Of a DNA stretch of 64,000 bases, positions 27,763-38,261 are shown piece after piece. Each line of letters starts with the position of its first letter. Position 1 is the stretch's first letter. The DNA comes from Trichomonas vaginalis G3 (lineage: Eukaryota > Parabasalia > Trichomonadida > Trichomonadidae), in contig NC_067207.1 of the NCBI RefSeq assembly GCF_026262505.1, forward strand, positions 17,328,082 to 17,392,081, read 5' to 3'. The notes beneath the pieces were generated by a model, which did no database searches, was not told where the DNA came from, and was given only the letters and a program-made list of their open reading frames with translations. The translations under genes and the position numbers were made by a program.

Positions 27763-28500
27763 ATGTCAATTATCAATATTATTTCGAATAATAACTGTGA
27801 ATTAAATTTAACAGTTAGCGGAATTTATAATGTTACTCTCGTTTCTGTGAGTGGTAAATTTAATCCCATTCTTTTAGACCCTTCAGATTATATATCATTT
27901 ATTAAAGATGACCATGAGCCGCATAGCGGCGGGGTCGTAGACCTAAAAACGTATGATATGTATATAAATAATGTGATAACGAAATGGGATATTAACACAA
28001 TTTTAAGTTATTTAAATGAATCATTTATCGTATGGTATGAAGAAAATTTTAAATCAAAACCTGATAAACTTTTTGAACTTGATGAAATAAATAACCTTAT
28101 TAAATTTCCGCTGAAAATTAAATTTTGTACTCCTCATCTTCGTTCATTGTTGGGGATATTAAATTTTGAAAAAGATGTTGGGGATGTTTTGTATTCTGAC
28201 ACTGGTTCTAATTTCATTTTAATCAAATGTGATAAAGTTAATACCCCAATGAGATTTTCACATCAAACATTAGACCCTAACTCTTACCCATCAATACAAA
28301 ACATTTTATCCATCAACTTAAACATATTTTCTTTATCATATCCGTTTCAATTATCCGGGAATTCATTTATTCTTCATTCAAAAGATTTATCAAATATTAA
28401 ATTTAGAGTAACTAACCTATTTGATTGTGATTTAGAATTTATGAATGAAATATTATGGCAATTTCAAATAGAAAAAATAGCTGATGAGATAACAGATTAA
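27763..28500 (+). CDS. Hypothetical beta-rich P1 protein, possible virion protein
   Basis: 245 residues, intact. Mostly beta by character. The C-terminal part (SFILHSKDLSNIKFRVTNLFDCDLEFMNEILWQFQI) resembles the final strands of single jelly-roll virion proteins, but only in pattern. The GC-rich hairpin GCCGCATAGCGGC lies in frame at 27917-27929 and adds the peptide EPHSGGVVD. It starts directly after the 21-bp bidirectional gap. Confidence 0.4.
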   Translation: MSIINIISNNNCELNLTVSGIYNVTLVSVSGKFNPILLDPSDYISFIKDDHEPHSGGVVDLKTYDMYINNVITKWDINTILSYLNESFIVWYEENFKSKPDKLFELDEINNLIKFPLKIKFCTPHLRSLLGILNFEKDVGDVLYSDTGSNFILIKCDKVNTPMRFSHQTLDPNSYPSIQNILSINLNIFSLSYPFQLSGNSFILHSKDLSNIKFRVTNLFDCDLEFMNEILWQFQIEKIADEITD

Positions 28501-28524
28501 ATATTTATTTTTAAATCGTAATAA

Positions 28525-30211
28525 ATGATTAAACAACAGCAACCACAGACCATTACATACGCCACATATGCATATAATTCAAAGACGGCAGAACAAACGC
28601 AAAGGTTGAAATATGGAGATTTGGAGATAGTATTGAAAAATGACCATTTTGAATTCGTTTGCAAAGGTGGTGCAGTGATATCAAATATAAAAGAAATTTT
28701 ATTTATGAATTCAAAAATTAAAGGAATAACGGATGATATAACATCAATTCCACCAGAAGAACAAAGATATTACGCATTAAATGCATTTCCTAAAGTTTTG
28801 AAGATTGGAAGATTTAATTTAAATGAGGAATTCATAAAAGGTTTCCTAAATGACATAATGAAGAAGGCAGATAAGGAATATGTTAACGATGAGTTAAATA
28901 AGAAGGCAGATAAGGAATATGTTAACGATGAGTTAAATAAGAAGGCAGATAAGGAATATGTTAACGATGAGTTAAATAAGAAGGCAGATAAGGAATATGT
29001 TAACGATGAGTTAGCAAAGAAAGCAGATATATCATTTGTTAACGATGAGTTAGCAAAGAAGGCAGATAAGGAATATGTTAACGATGAGTTAGCAAAGAAA
29101 GCAGATATATCATTTGTTAACGATGAGTTAGCAAAGAAGGCAGATAAGGAATATGTTAACGATGAGTTAAATAAGAAGGCAGATAAGGAATATGTTAACG
29201 AAATATACCAAAGTTTGATAGGAACAAAAAATATTGAAACTATTGTTGGTGACTTTTCTGTCAATGAAGAAAATAAATATTTTAGATGGGTGTTTGTACA
29301 GTCCTTAAGAAATGGTATACGGTATAAACTCATTCCGAAAAATAACAATGAAATGTATGTAGGCTATAAAGAATAATGGCACACAAGTTAAAGTTCCATT
29401 AGACAACAACTGCTACTTAAACTTATATGGAGACGAACAAAAGAAATATTTAAGAGTTTATGAAATGACGGATATGACATTGTCTAACGTAGCTCCAGCA
29501 CCGTATTATTATGACTATGGTGTTGACGCACGTGTAGACCCAAAAAAGCAAACATTATATTTAGAATATTATAGATATAAAAGATATAATGCAATAGAAA
29601 AAACGAGAATAGTATATTATTATACAGATGACAAAAATAAATATTATAGTCAAGATTTTACATACCCTGAAAACATAAGATTATATTATAAAAAATATTC
29701 TGACACAAACCAGAAGAAACCCGAAATAGTTACACTATATTTTAAGTTCAAAAGAGACAATCCTATAATATCTCATATGTTTGATTTAATGAACCCAGTA
29801 GGTTCTATTTATACATCTATGGATGTGAGAGGTCCTCAAGCAATGTTTGGTGTTGGTGCATGGGAACAAATAGTCGACAGGTTTTTGTATTGTGCAAACT
29901 CTTCAAAGGAAACAGGGGGAAGTAAAACGATTACAGGTGAAAATTTACCTGCACACAGTCACTACATAGATTTAAGCACATCTCAAGCAGGTTGGCATAA
30001 GCATAGATATTGGGATTGGTCAGGAATGACAAAAGGTAAAGGATATGATGTTAAAGACAACGTTAAGTTTGCCATAAATTGTTACTGGAGTGACACTCAG
30101 GGAGAAGGAAACCATACACATCGCGTTTCAGGATATACACAAACAACGGGACAAAGTAAAGATTACATGCCACCATTTATGACTGTATTCGCATGGTATA
30201 GAGTTCAATGA
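28525..30211 (+). pseudogene. Phage-like tail-fibre protein of P1, one frameshift
   Basis: About 562 codons. A head domain of about 110 residues is followed by some ten 11-residue repeats (KADKEYVNDEL, KADISFVNDEL) that should form a trimeric coiled coil, then a beta region. The tip domain (NPVGSIYTS, WEQIVDRFLYCANSS, HSHYIDL, HTHRVSGYTQTTG, MPPFMTVFAWYR) matches the P2 fibre tip at roughly 90% DNA identity by eye. The frame breaks near 29372, where GAATAATGG needs a one-base shift. It serves host-cell or partner attachment by analogy with phage fibres. The head and repeats are unlike P2, so the tip was swapped. Confidence 0.8.
28858..29205 (+). repeat. 33-bp tandem repeats in the P1 fibre gene
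   Basis: About ten in-frame 33-bp units of two types (AAGGAATATGTTAACGATGAG and the ATATCATTTGTT variant), coding the 11-residue heptad-like repeats. Confidence 0.85.
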
Positions 30212-30290
30212 ATTCAGTCCAAAAAATAATTAATTTCATTAGTTTTAAAATTATTTTTATTTATTTTTTATTTTGTATGTAAAGACAATA

Positions 30291-30956
30291 ATGTCAGTCG
30301 AAGCAAAAACATTCACGAACAAATCTAATGGTGAAACATTCACAAAAGGCACTTATAACGGTATTGAAGTCTTACGTAGAGACAAGGATGGTTACATTAA
30401 TGCAACAAAGATGGCAAGAGAAGCAGGAAAGTTAAACCATTTAAACAGATTTCTCAATAGTGCTAAAATGCAGGAAATTCTTGAGTTTTGGTTGAAAGAA
30501 TACGGTCGAGCCAAAAGTGGCTCAACCTCAAAACAAGCATTTTATGAGCTTACTAAGGGCGTTATGAATGAATTCAAAGGTATTTACATACATGCTGACC
30601 TCGTTCATTTTGTTGCTGAATGGTGCTCTGTAAAGTATGCATTTTATGTCAAAGATATTATGGACTCCATAGACAAGAAAGTTCATGAGAAGTTAGATGA
30701 AGAAGAACTCGAAAATACAGTAGAAAATGCTAAACCTTTGTTTGAAGAAGAAGTTGGAAAAATGTGCGAAAAACAATTAGAACATGAACGTGAGATATGT
30801 TATGGTTATAGAGATTCTCCATACGAACTAGACCAATGGGAACAAGAAGATTTAAAGAGAGAATTTAGAGAATATGAACTCGCTAAGATAGCATTTGAAG
30901 CTGCAGAAAAGAAGTTAAAAGTTTGGGGTTGTTTTGTACAAAAATATTGTGAGTAA
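30291..30956 (+). CDS. KilA-N domain protein
   Basis: 221 residues from ATG 30291; an earlier in-frame TTG at 30273 is not a likely start. The N-terminal KilA-N (APSES-type) DNA-binding domain shows TYNGIEVLRRDKDGYINATKMAREAGK, the NRFLNS helix, and SKQAFYELTKG...GIYIHADLVHFVAEWCS. The C-terminal third is a charged helix. KilA-N proteins are common in large DNA viruses, phages and Polintons and are thought to act in transcription or replication control. It is the last gene of the plus-strand virion block. Confidence 0.9.
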   Translation: MSVEAKTFTNKSNGETFTKGTYNGIEVLRRDKDGYINATKMAREAGKLNHLNRFLNSAKMQEILEFWLKEYGRAKSGSTSKQAFYELTKGVMNEFKGIYIHADLVHFVAEWCSVKYAFYVKDIMDSIDKKVHEKLDEEELENTVENAKPLFEEEVGKMCEKQLEHEREICYGYRDSPYELDQWEQEDLKREFREYELAKIAFEAAEKKLKVWGCFVQKYCE

Positions 30957-31125
30957 ATGAACCATTTATTTTTGGTCAAAGCTTCCACGAGAGAAAAGAT
31001 TCCTCATTCGCTAAGGATTCCAAAAATGAAAAAATCATTGATTTCGGCTGAGAAAAAACAGCAAAAGCTTTTATGATACTTTTTATTCACGACAAACAAG
31101 ACAAACAAAGAAAATGAGAAAATAC

Positions 31126-31198
31126 GGCGCTGTCGCGGTTCGAACCACAGACCTTGACCCCTCCATAACACCACCTTAGACCACTGTGCTACGTAGCC
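31126..31198 (-). tRNA. tRNA-like gene, degenerate cloverleaf (P1)
   Basis: A box GTAGCACAGTGG and B box GGTTCGAACC are at exactly the same spacing as in the P2 tRNA-like gene (47 bases from the C before the A box to the B box). A T4 run follows. Acceptor ends GGC/GCC pair for three bases, then fail; the T stem is weak. Probably a Pol III-transcribed tRNA derivative rather than a working tRNA. Confidence 0.4.
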
Positions 31199-31488
31199 TG
31201 TCGACATAAGATTTTATAAATTACATATTTGATGTAAATTTATTTCCCAGTTATTCAAAAAATAATTAATTATTGAAGAACCGAAGGTGCTACCATGCTA
31301 CCATGTGCTACCAGGTCATTTAACTTCTCTGAAAAAGTGTGACAACACGACATTTTGACAACAGTTCAGGAGGAAGGTAGTTATGAATTAATTATTGAAT
31401 AACCTAAAAACCATGAGACTTTGTCTCCGGACTCTTTGAGTCACTTAACGATAAAATAAGTGATAACAAATTTTTATTTTTATCATAA
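31199..31488. other. P1 intergenic stretch with hairpins
   Basis: No gene seen. It holds the GCTACCA repeats, a duplicated AATTAATTATTGAA (about 31262 and 31387), and two GC-rich hairpins, GAGACTTTGTCTC and GGACTCTTTGAGTC (31411-31435). Confidence 0.6.
31286..31316 (+). repeat. Triple GCTACCA direct repeat
   Basis: GCTACCA occurs three times at short spacing after AAAAAATAATTAATT (31258 on). A GGTAG lies in inverse orientation at 31376. It is loosely similar in layout to the P2/P3 AGATCT module (A-rich lead, inverted arm, three copies of a 5-mer) but without the AGATCT core. Confidence 0.45.
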
Positions 31489-31653
31489 ATGAATACCCCA
31501 CAAGCTCAAAATTTACCACGAATCATAACAAGGGAGGAAATGATAAAAATGATGCAAGAACATGTTAAAAATAACAAACCACTAAAATTGAGAAAATGTG
31601 GTTATGCAGTAATGATGGAAAGAGAGATGTTGTCGAAGAGGAATAAAAATTAA
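31489..31653 (+). CDS. Small basic P1 protein
   Basis: 54 residues from ATG 31489 to TAA 31653. Helical and Lys/Met-rich (REEMIKMMQEHVKNNKPLKLRKCGYAVMM) with a basic end. It is placed behind TTTTTATTTTTATCATAA and meets the convergent 31650 gene tail to tail with a four-base overlap. It may be a shortened member of the SII..AR/KKK family at 6501, 51048 and 53600, but the match is weak. Confidence 0.4.
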   Translation: MNTPQAQNLPRIITREEMIKMMQEHVKNNKPLKLRKCGYAVMMEREMLSKRNKN

Positions 31654-31922
31654 ATTTGGATAGAGTTTAAAAATTCATCTTTATTAAATTCATCTCTTCC
31701 AATCAATTTATTTATTCTATTAAATTCTTTTATTTTTGCTTCACTCAGTTTAAGGATTGAACGATAAGTTTCTAATTTTTCGATTATTTCTTTCCTCTCT
31801 TTATCGTTTTCAACCCCACCACATTGTGGCTTCTTTTTGTAATAGCATATTTTTGATTTAATTCTGTTTAGTTTCTTTTTATATTCATCGTCTGGACTCT
31901 TGACTGCTTCGTTGTTACTCAT
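31650..31922 (-). CDS. Hypothetical coiled-coil P1 protein
   Basis: 90 residues, very basic N-terminal half (YKKKLNRIKSKICYYKKKPQCGG) and a helical second half. The start is followed upstream by TCTTACGAAATAAAAAAAT, the reverse form of the P1 promoter motif. Unknown function. Confidence 0.45.
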   Translation of the reverse strand: MSNNEAVKSPDDEYKKKLNRIKSKICYYKKKPQCGGVENDKERKEIIEKLETYRSILKLSEAKIKEFNRINKLIGRDEFNKDEFLNSIQI

Positions 31923-31941
31923 TTCTTACGAAATAAAAAAA

Positions 31942-33101
31942 TTAAATATTATTTAAATATAATGGAGTAATAAAATAAATCGGAATTTCTATTAATTTAT
32001 TGTCAACTTCAACTAATGCATTGCCGTTAATATATCTAACAAATTCAGCTATTGTGTCAAATCTTCGTCTTCTTTTTGTCATTAATTTATCAGTTTTTCC
32101 ATAATCGAGATGAATTAAAACTTTATTTCCTTGTTTAAAATTCATGAGCCCTGAATTAATTTGTTCACGTTTAACATCATTCAACCTTTCCATTTGCTTT
32201 CTAATATATTCCCATTCTTTTGAAATATCATTTTTCATTTCCACGGTTTCATGTTTATTGTTCTATGCCATGTATTATTGTAATAATATACTAACTTGTA
32301 TGATGGAGTCATGATTTCCATCCCAGTATATCTGACCGTTAACCCCTAACGCATCTCTAAGAGTTCTCATTACCGCATCAACTATTTTATTATGAAACGT
32401 ATATGGAGAGGATGAAAGTAAAAATTAATTTGTGGGAAATAATGAGTCATAGCTGCCTGAAATCCTTTATCACCATCACCCCTTATATTATCTACTCTTT
32501 CATGATCTAGTAAGTATTGAATAGCTCTTCTTGTTTCCTGTTCTGTTTTCCCTTTCACCGGAATGCAATATAAATATCTGGTGTTAATGTTAATGGCAAA
32601 TAAATAAGTAACGTTTCCTCTTGAATATTCTAAATGATCGATTTCGTATGAATATGGATATGGTGCAAATGAAGGGCGACTAAATTTTTCCTTTAACGGT
32701 TGAATTTTTGGGTCAATTGGTTTATTTAATATTTGAAATCCTTTTTAAAATCTTTTTGCTTCTTTAATGTTTGAAATGGATATAATAAAGTGAATGATGA
32801 AGGATTAACTGAAGGAGGAGGGTACTGTCGTTGGGGTTTTGGTGGTTTAATTTTATCTGCTTTGATTTTGATGATTTTGGAATTCATTCCCCTTCATTAA
32901 TTCTGGATGTATTCTATTCATTTGTTTTAAATATGCTGTATATAAAGGTTTGATATACTTTCCCGCTTCGAGTTTATGTTGAAGGATGAATTCCAAAAGT
33001 TGATCTTCATTTAAAAGTCGGGCTGAATATGGTTTAACTAATGAATCATAAATTAAAGCTTGTGCTTCATTTATGGTCTGAAGGACCTGGGCGTTTTGCA
33101 C
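31942..33101 (-). pseudogene. Polinton integrase of P1, broken
   Basis: Read on the minus strand. A helical N-terminal zone (EDQLLEFILQHKLEAGKYIKPLYTAYLKQMN) is followed by the rve core. The core has EIDHLEYSRGNVTYLFAININTRYLYCIPVKGKTEQE, then RGDGDKGFQ, then HNKIVDAVMRTLRDALG; an Asp again sits at the third catalytic place. The SH3-like basic C-terminal domain (FKQGNKVLIHLDYGKTD) ends at 31942. Frame changes fall near 32245, 32410 and 32745-32870. No good ATG is seen at the 5' end, where the GC-rich segment 33075-33105 lies in frame. Confidence 0.75.
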
Positions 33102-33137
33102 CTTTTGTTTTTGTTCCTTTGTTTTTGCGGCTCAGGA

Positions 33138-33447
33138 TTATATAAATTTATATAATTCATCAATATCTTCTTCTGTTAATACTTTATTTTTGAAATCTTT
33201 CAATTGTTTAAGTTGTGATTTACTTTTTCCCTTTGAATATTCATTATTTTTAATTTTGTCTTTAATTTTAGAAATTATTTTATCATGATATTTCAAAACT
33301 TCATTTTTATAATACGATAATAATATCCATATCATCACCCGTTATATTGTTATCATTTTTGGAGATATGATTTTAATTCATAATAATTAAGAAAATTTTG
33401 ATTAAGTACTAAATCATCAATTAAATTTTTAAATCTGTGTTATCCAT
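33138..33447 (-). pseudogene. Hypothetical Lys-rich P1 protein, frameshifted
   Basis: Starts at ATG 33447 and ends at 33138 with EEDIDELYKFI. About 100 codons, with two phase changes near 33420 and 33330-33350. Strongly basic middle (KIKDKIKNNEYSKGKSKSQLKQLKDFKNK). It lies directly upstream of the integrase and could be its separated N-terminal part. Confidence 0.4.
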
Positions 33448-33548
33448 TTATATAAAAATAAAATAAATGTTTTAAGGGTGCCCACCTCTTTGAATCATAG
33501 TATCAAAACCATTATTAACGGTTCCTTTTGTCTCTTCTGTGGCATTTA

Positions 33549-36500
33549 TTAAATAAATGGCATACAACATCCATTTTCACAACATACAGCCTTAGTGTGT
33601 GCTCCTGTTAATGCAGTCTTACCGATTGTTAAGCGAGTCATTGACCCGTTTTTAAGTTGTAAATTAATATTCTGACCATCAAATATCACTTTATCATTTA
33701 TTATATCCAAATAATTTTTAGGTGTTAATTGTTTATTTTGTCGTAAACTAACACCCTTTCATTTTTTGTGCAATCTTTTTAAAATCACTTCCATCAATTG
33801 AACCGTTGAATGAAGTATAACACTTAGGACATAAAGCAACCATGTTATCACCTTGTTTCTCAATTGCTAAACCCAATAACTTCTTCTCATGTGCTTTTTC
33901 TTCAGCTTTATTCTTTAATTTAGGTTTAAATTTCTCATTAAAACAAAAGAAATCAAAAGGTGCGAATTTGTAAATGTTTTTATCATAAAATTTTTTATCG
34001 GTTACAATTGCTTGAAATGCTTGAGTGTTAGGAAGATTTGGGTCGCCAGCGATTGCCCAATAAGATGAATCAGTATCACCTTCAATGAAATGAAAACGAT
34101 TAACATCCATGCATTTATACATAAAATCATAAATGAAAACCAAATACCAGTATTTTGCGTTATCTAAAGTGAAGAATGCCTCTTGTAAACATGTATCACA
34201 TCTATAAAATCTATCTTTAAGCATCACTTGATACGTATCTTCACCTATTTCTCTTATGTTTTTAAACTTATTTGACATACATGCAACGCGTGCCTTCTGT
34301 GCATTCATTATTTTAGTCTTTGCGTAATTTTGTGTATTCATTGCATCGTAACCATATGATCCATTAAGTGAAATCTTGCAAAATAAACTTTTTCCTTTAT
34401 TTCCTTCTAATTCAGCCTTTTGTCTTTCGTTCATAAATTCTTCGCAAATTCATTAAAACAAGTATTTTTCGTAAATGTTAAAATTGATTGAATGTCATCA
34501 ATGATAAAATGAAATCTGTCTATTAGATACCAAAGATAATAAGAAGAAAATGGTTGATATTGGTTGTGTGTTGATGCTAACTGAGTTAATTTCTCTGTTT
34601 CTGGTCAACTGGTAGATTGTTTGATTTCATGTAATTATACATAAAACTGCCAATTGTTTTTTCATCTGTGATAATATCTAAGTTTCTTATTATCGGTAAA
34701 AAGTTTATGTAATCATTAATGTATTTTTCATCAATGTGACCCTTTACTTCAGCCACGAATAAAGTATTTTTCTTCTTAATTATTCCCAGTGCTTTTGCTT
34801 TCTTTGTTGCTGTATCACAAATGATAACACCATTCAATCTTCCCGGCATATACATTTTATGGTCAGTATATTGAATGAAATCATGAGGATTAGATGAAAA
34901 TGATGAAGGATATAATGAATTAAAGTCAACACCAACGAAATGAGTCATAATGTTGGAAGTGTCCTCATTTGATACAGTTTTAGTTTCTGGATTATATGAA
35001 AGTTTATTAATGTGCGTGATTCCTTTAAGATTACTCTATGTTGAACATTTGATAAACCACCAGTAATTCCATTACGGAGGATGTGAAGCTTCAACTGAAT
35101 CTAGAGTCATTGGTAAATTATTTTTTAATGTATAATTTCTTAAATTGATTCTTAAACGTTGAACATCTTCATCTTTATTTGATTTTACGACATTGCAATA
35201 ACAACACATTAACTGACAATTTTCTTTGGTATGTGGTTTTTCATTATCGATTCTATCTAATGTTGGTTTATTAGCATATGTAAACGCTTTACCACACATT
35301 TTGCATTTAGATGAAAGGATTAAATCGTGATAGTATTGATAGTCATCCATTGAAACATTGTTTTTAGTATCCCTTTCTGCTTTTTCATCTTGTTTCTTAT
35401 ATGAATCAATTTTATATTTCCAATACTTTTTTGTTAATTCAAAACTTGATTCCACATTTTCTTCTTCTGGATATGTTTCGTTAGGATTGAAGTTCTTATA
35501 TGCTAACGCGTAACGAATCATTGATGCATTCGATGATAAAGAAAGATTATGAAGCATGTCAATTTTATAAACAAATGTTTCTTCAATAATTTTATCAATT
35601 GGGTCAATCATAATTTCAACGTCTTTATTGCAATAATGAATAAAATATTCTAATCTATTCTCAAAATTTTTAGCATCATTGAGATATATTTGATAATCTG
35701 AATCGGATATTGTTTCTTGAGTTAATGCTGAATAAAATGAATCTTGAGTGAATGGTTCCACTTTATATAATTCATCTTCGTAATTCTCCCATGTGATGAA
35801 TTGATAAGGGAAAAAGGATTTAACACGTGATTTATTGTTTCCGAAATCTTGAGTGAATTGGTCTAATGTTCCACCCGCTATATAATTTCTGATGTCAATA
35901 AATCTTAATTCATATGGACAGTTTGTTTTCTTTACAATGATTTGCTTAAATTGAGAAGAAGAACCCAGCATTGATTTTATTTTCCATTTTGCAGTGTTTA
36001 AATCACGAAGAATTAAATTTAAATCAAACTTTCCCGAATTAAAACCTATGATATTCACTTTATTGAATTCCTCATCTAGAAGTTCTTTAAATGCTTCCTT
36101 CTGTTTTTCATTTAATGTATGGGACAAAGTCCCCGCCGTTTGGTCCGTTTGCGGCTTCATTAATTCTTCATATTGTTCAATATTTGATTTAGCAACTAAT
36201 GAACAGGTTGAAAATAAAAATTCAATCCAATCAGAGATGAACGAATCACTTGATGTTAAGCAAAAATTCCTCGTAAATGTTTTATCACGGTCTACGACCT
36301 CGCCGCTTCGGTCTGAAAGACCTTCAGGACTCAAAGAGTCCGTTTGCGGCTTTATTTTGACAGTTGATGATACCATAAATGGTTTTAAGTAAGCGTTCAA
36401 AGTTGCACATTCAGAAAGTTGAAGTTCTTCTTTAGTCTCTAATGTTTCGAAGTCAAAAGTAATATAATATCTTGTTGGTTTATAATATTCCTGCAAATTG

Positions 36501-37085
36501 TGAGCTAATAGCCATTGATATATCTTCTGTTTCGTGATATGTGGTGCATATGGTTGTTGTGTGTTTTGCAATTGAACGTCTTGAATTAATCTTCCATTAT
36601 TTTCTTTACATTTCTCACAATGTTTTAAAAATCTTCTTTGGTTTTTCCTTTCTGGGTCATCACGGATAGAATATACTTCTTCTTTGCAAAAGGGGCAAAC
36701 TTTATATCCTGTGAGTGCTTCAACGTCTGTAATTCTGTCAGCGTGAAGTTTTCCACATGGACTCTGTGTTAATAAAATATTTACTGTTTCAAATTCTGGA
36801 TCTATCATTATTGATTCCACTAATGGAAAGTCTACCTTATTTATGTCTACGTCTTCTGGTTGAGGGTCACAATAATAAAAATCAATATTAACGTTTAACA
36901 TTCTTGCTAACCTCTCACTTTCTGATGAAATGTCAAATCCTTCATATGCATCTATGGCTTCATTTAAATAACTTCTACGAGTTTTAGGATTAACACCATC
37001 AGGAATGTTATAGAAGCGTTTAAATAACCTTCTACCTTCGCTCTTATTTGATTATCATTCATTTTAGCTGTTCCGTTTTTGTTCA
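33549..37085 (-). pseudogene. Protein-primed family B DNA polymerase of P1, several frameshifts
   Basis: About 1,160 codons on the minus strand. From the N-terminus: CPFCKEEV/HCEKCK zinc-type pairs, ExoI YYITFDFETLE, ExoII IIGFNSGKFDLNLI, ExoIII HYCNKDVEIM, then an HNH-type insert (CKMCGK...TLDRIDNEKPHT...CCYCNVVK, about 35305-35177). Next come a GGLSNVQHR segment, motif A FVGVDFNSLYPSS, motif B LFCKISLNGSYGYD, motif C EGDTDSSYW, and a C-terminal Cys-rich end. Frame changes fall near 37030, 35070-34950, 34590-34435 and 33750. The 609-codon exonuclease part is open and contains two in-frame GC-hairpin inserts. It copies the linear element using a terminal protein. Confidence 0.9.
35177..35305 (-). 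other. HNH/treble-clef motif embedded in the polymerase
   Basis: About 43 residues with CxxC, TLDRIDN, HT..N and CxxC, as in HNH/Endo VII-type nucleases. It lies between ExoIII and motif A of the P1 polymerase frame. The spacing of metal ligands and the D-R-I-D-N..H..N core look complete. Confidence 0.6.
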
Positions 37086-37149
37086 TTTATGTAAGAATAA
37101 AAATTAAAAAATAAATAAAAATAAAGTTTATTTTTTTTAAAGTCCAGGG

Positions 37150-37818
37150 CTAAAGTCCATAAAATGAATTAAGAACACATAAATTTTTATCATCTGCGAC
37201 GTGACGAATACATTTTAATTTACTCAAGAATGCGTACCCTGATACATTAAATCTAATTCCTGTCTTATTTAATTTCACAACTTTGAAAAGGAATGTATGA
37301 ATAGCTATAAAATGATGAGATGATGTTTTATGGGTTGCTTCCATTTTTTCTGAAATAAATGAATAAATATAATGTTTATAAGTTTTCATATCTTTTATGT
37401 TCTTAATAACGAATGGTATAGACCTTTCAACTTCGTCTTCCTTCGGTGCTGTTCTTTCATATGAAACATTATTAGTATCTTCAATAATGAAACCACAATC
37501 GCATAAAATTTTATATGTACCAATTGTTTCTTTTGATATTTTATCTAACAAATCAAAAACTTTATCAACACCTGTACATTTATTTAAATAATAATTTGTG
37601 TAAATATCATGGTCTTCTTTCTTAATCGTATTTGTTGCATATGTTACATTTTTCAGTGCTTTTTTGAATTTTTCAGAATCAAGAGGAGGTGAAAGTAATA
37701 TACATGGATAATCTCCATCGTCAATAAATTGTAACTTATGTTTATGAATAAATTTTGTGCCTTCTTCTGAAAGTGTTTCATCTATTTCACCATCTAATAA
37801 ATTTTTAGTAGATTCCAA
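37150..37818 (-). CDS. Hypothetical P1 protein
   Basis: 222 residues, intact, mixed alpha/beta, with a CDCGFI turn and His-rich HKTSSHHFIAIH. No family is recognised. It overlaps the end of the upstream 37794 gene by 25 bases, so the two may be co-transcribed. Its 3' end abuts a GC-rich GTCCAGGGC element at 37142. Confidence 0.55.
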   Translation of the reverse strand: MESTKNLLDGEIDETLSEEGTKFIHKHKLQFIDDGDYPCILLSPPLDSEKFKKALKNVTYATNTIKKEDHDIYTNYYLNKCTGVDKVFDLLDKISKETIGTYKILCDCGFIIEDTNNVSYERTAPKEDEVERSIPFVIKNIKDMKTYKHYIYSFISEKMEATHKTSSHHFIAIHTFLFKVVKLNKTGIRFNVSGYAFLSKLKCIRHVADDKNLCVLNSFYGL

Positions 37819-38261
37819 AAAGTAATTTTTATATCTTTCTTCATGAGATTTTGAACTTCTGATTCTGAAGCTGGGATATTCATTAAACCCTCTACTTCAT
37901 TCTCATTATATTTTTCAACTTCTCTTAATTCCTTAATTTTTTCATCTATTTCATCTCTTATTTTTTCCAGTCTTTCAATTTCATCATATTCATCATCTTT
38001 AATCCGTTCTTCATAATATTCAGGGAAAACATCAGGTTCTTTAGGTTTTTCTTCTTCAGATGTGGGATATAAGAAATTTATAACATCATCTTTATTCATT
38101 TTTCCATCATAATCTAAATCATTTAATAACTCCGCGAATTTTTGACAATTTCTTAAATAATATTTATTAACTTCATAACTCGCCTCCTCTAATATATCCT
38201 TTATTTCCTCGTTTGTGAATCCCAATTTTTTAACGTCGTTAGTCTTGACACTCATTTTCAT
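37794..38261 (-). CDS. Hypothetical acidic coiled-coil P1 protein
   Basis: 155 residues from ATG 38261 (or 38255). An N-terminal helical part (LGFTNEEIKDILEEASYEVNKYYLRNCQKFAELLNDLDYDG) looks EF-hand-like (DLDYDGKMNKDDV). It is followed by a Pro/Glu linker and a long coiled coil (DEIERLEKIRDEIDEKIKELREVEKY). Its start codons lie inside the TIR, so it shares promoter and first codons with the split gene at 548. Unknown role. Confidence 0.55.
   Translation of the reverse strand: MKMSVKTNDVKKLGFTNEEIKDILEEASYEVNKYYLRNCQKFAELLNDLDYDGKMNKDDVINFLYPTSEEEKPKEPDVFPEYYEERIKDDEYDEIERLEKIRDEIDEKIKELREVEKYNENEVEGLMNIPASESEVQNLMKKDIKITFWNLLKIY

Noticed and set aside
28770-29348. 192-codon minus-strand ORF opposite the P1 fibre shaft
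   Set aside because: Antisense shadow of the 33-bp repeats.
35994-36392. 132-codon plus-strand ORF
   Set aside because: Antisense to the open exonuclease part of the P1 polymerase.
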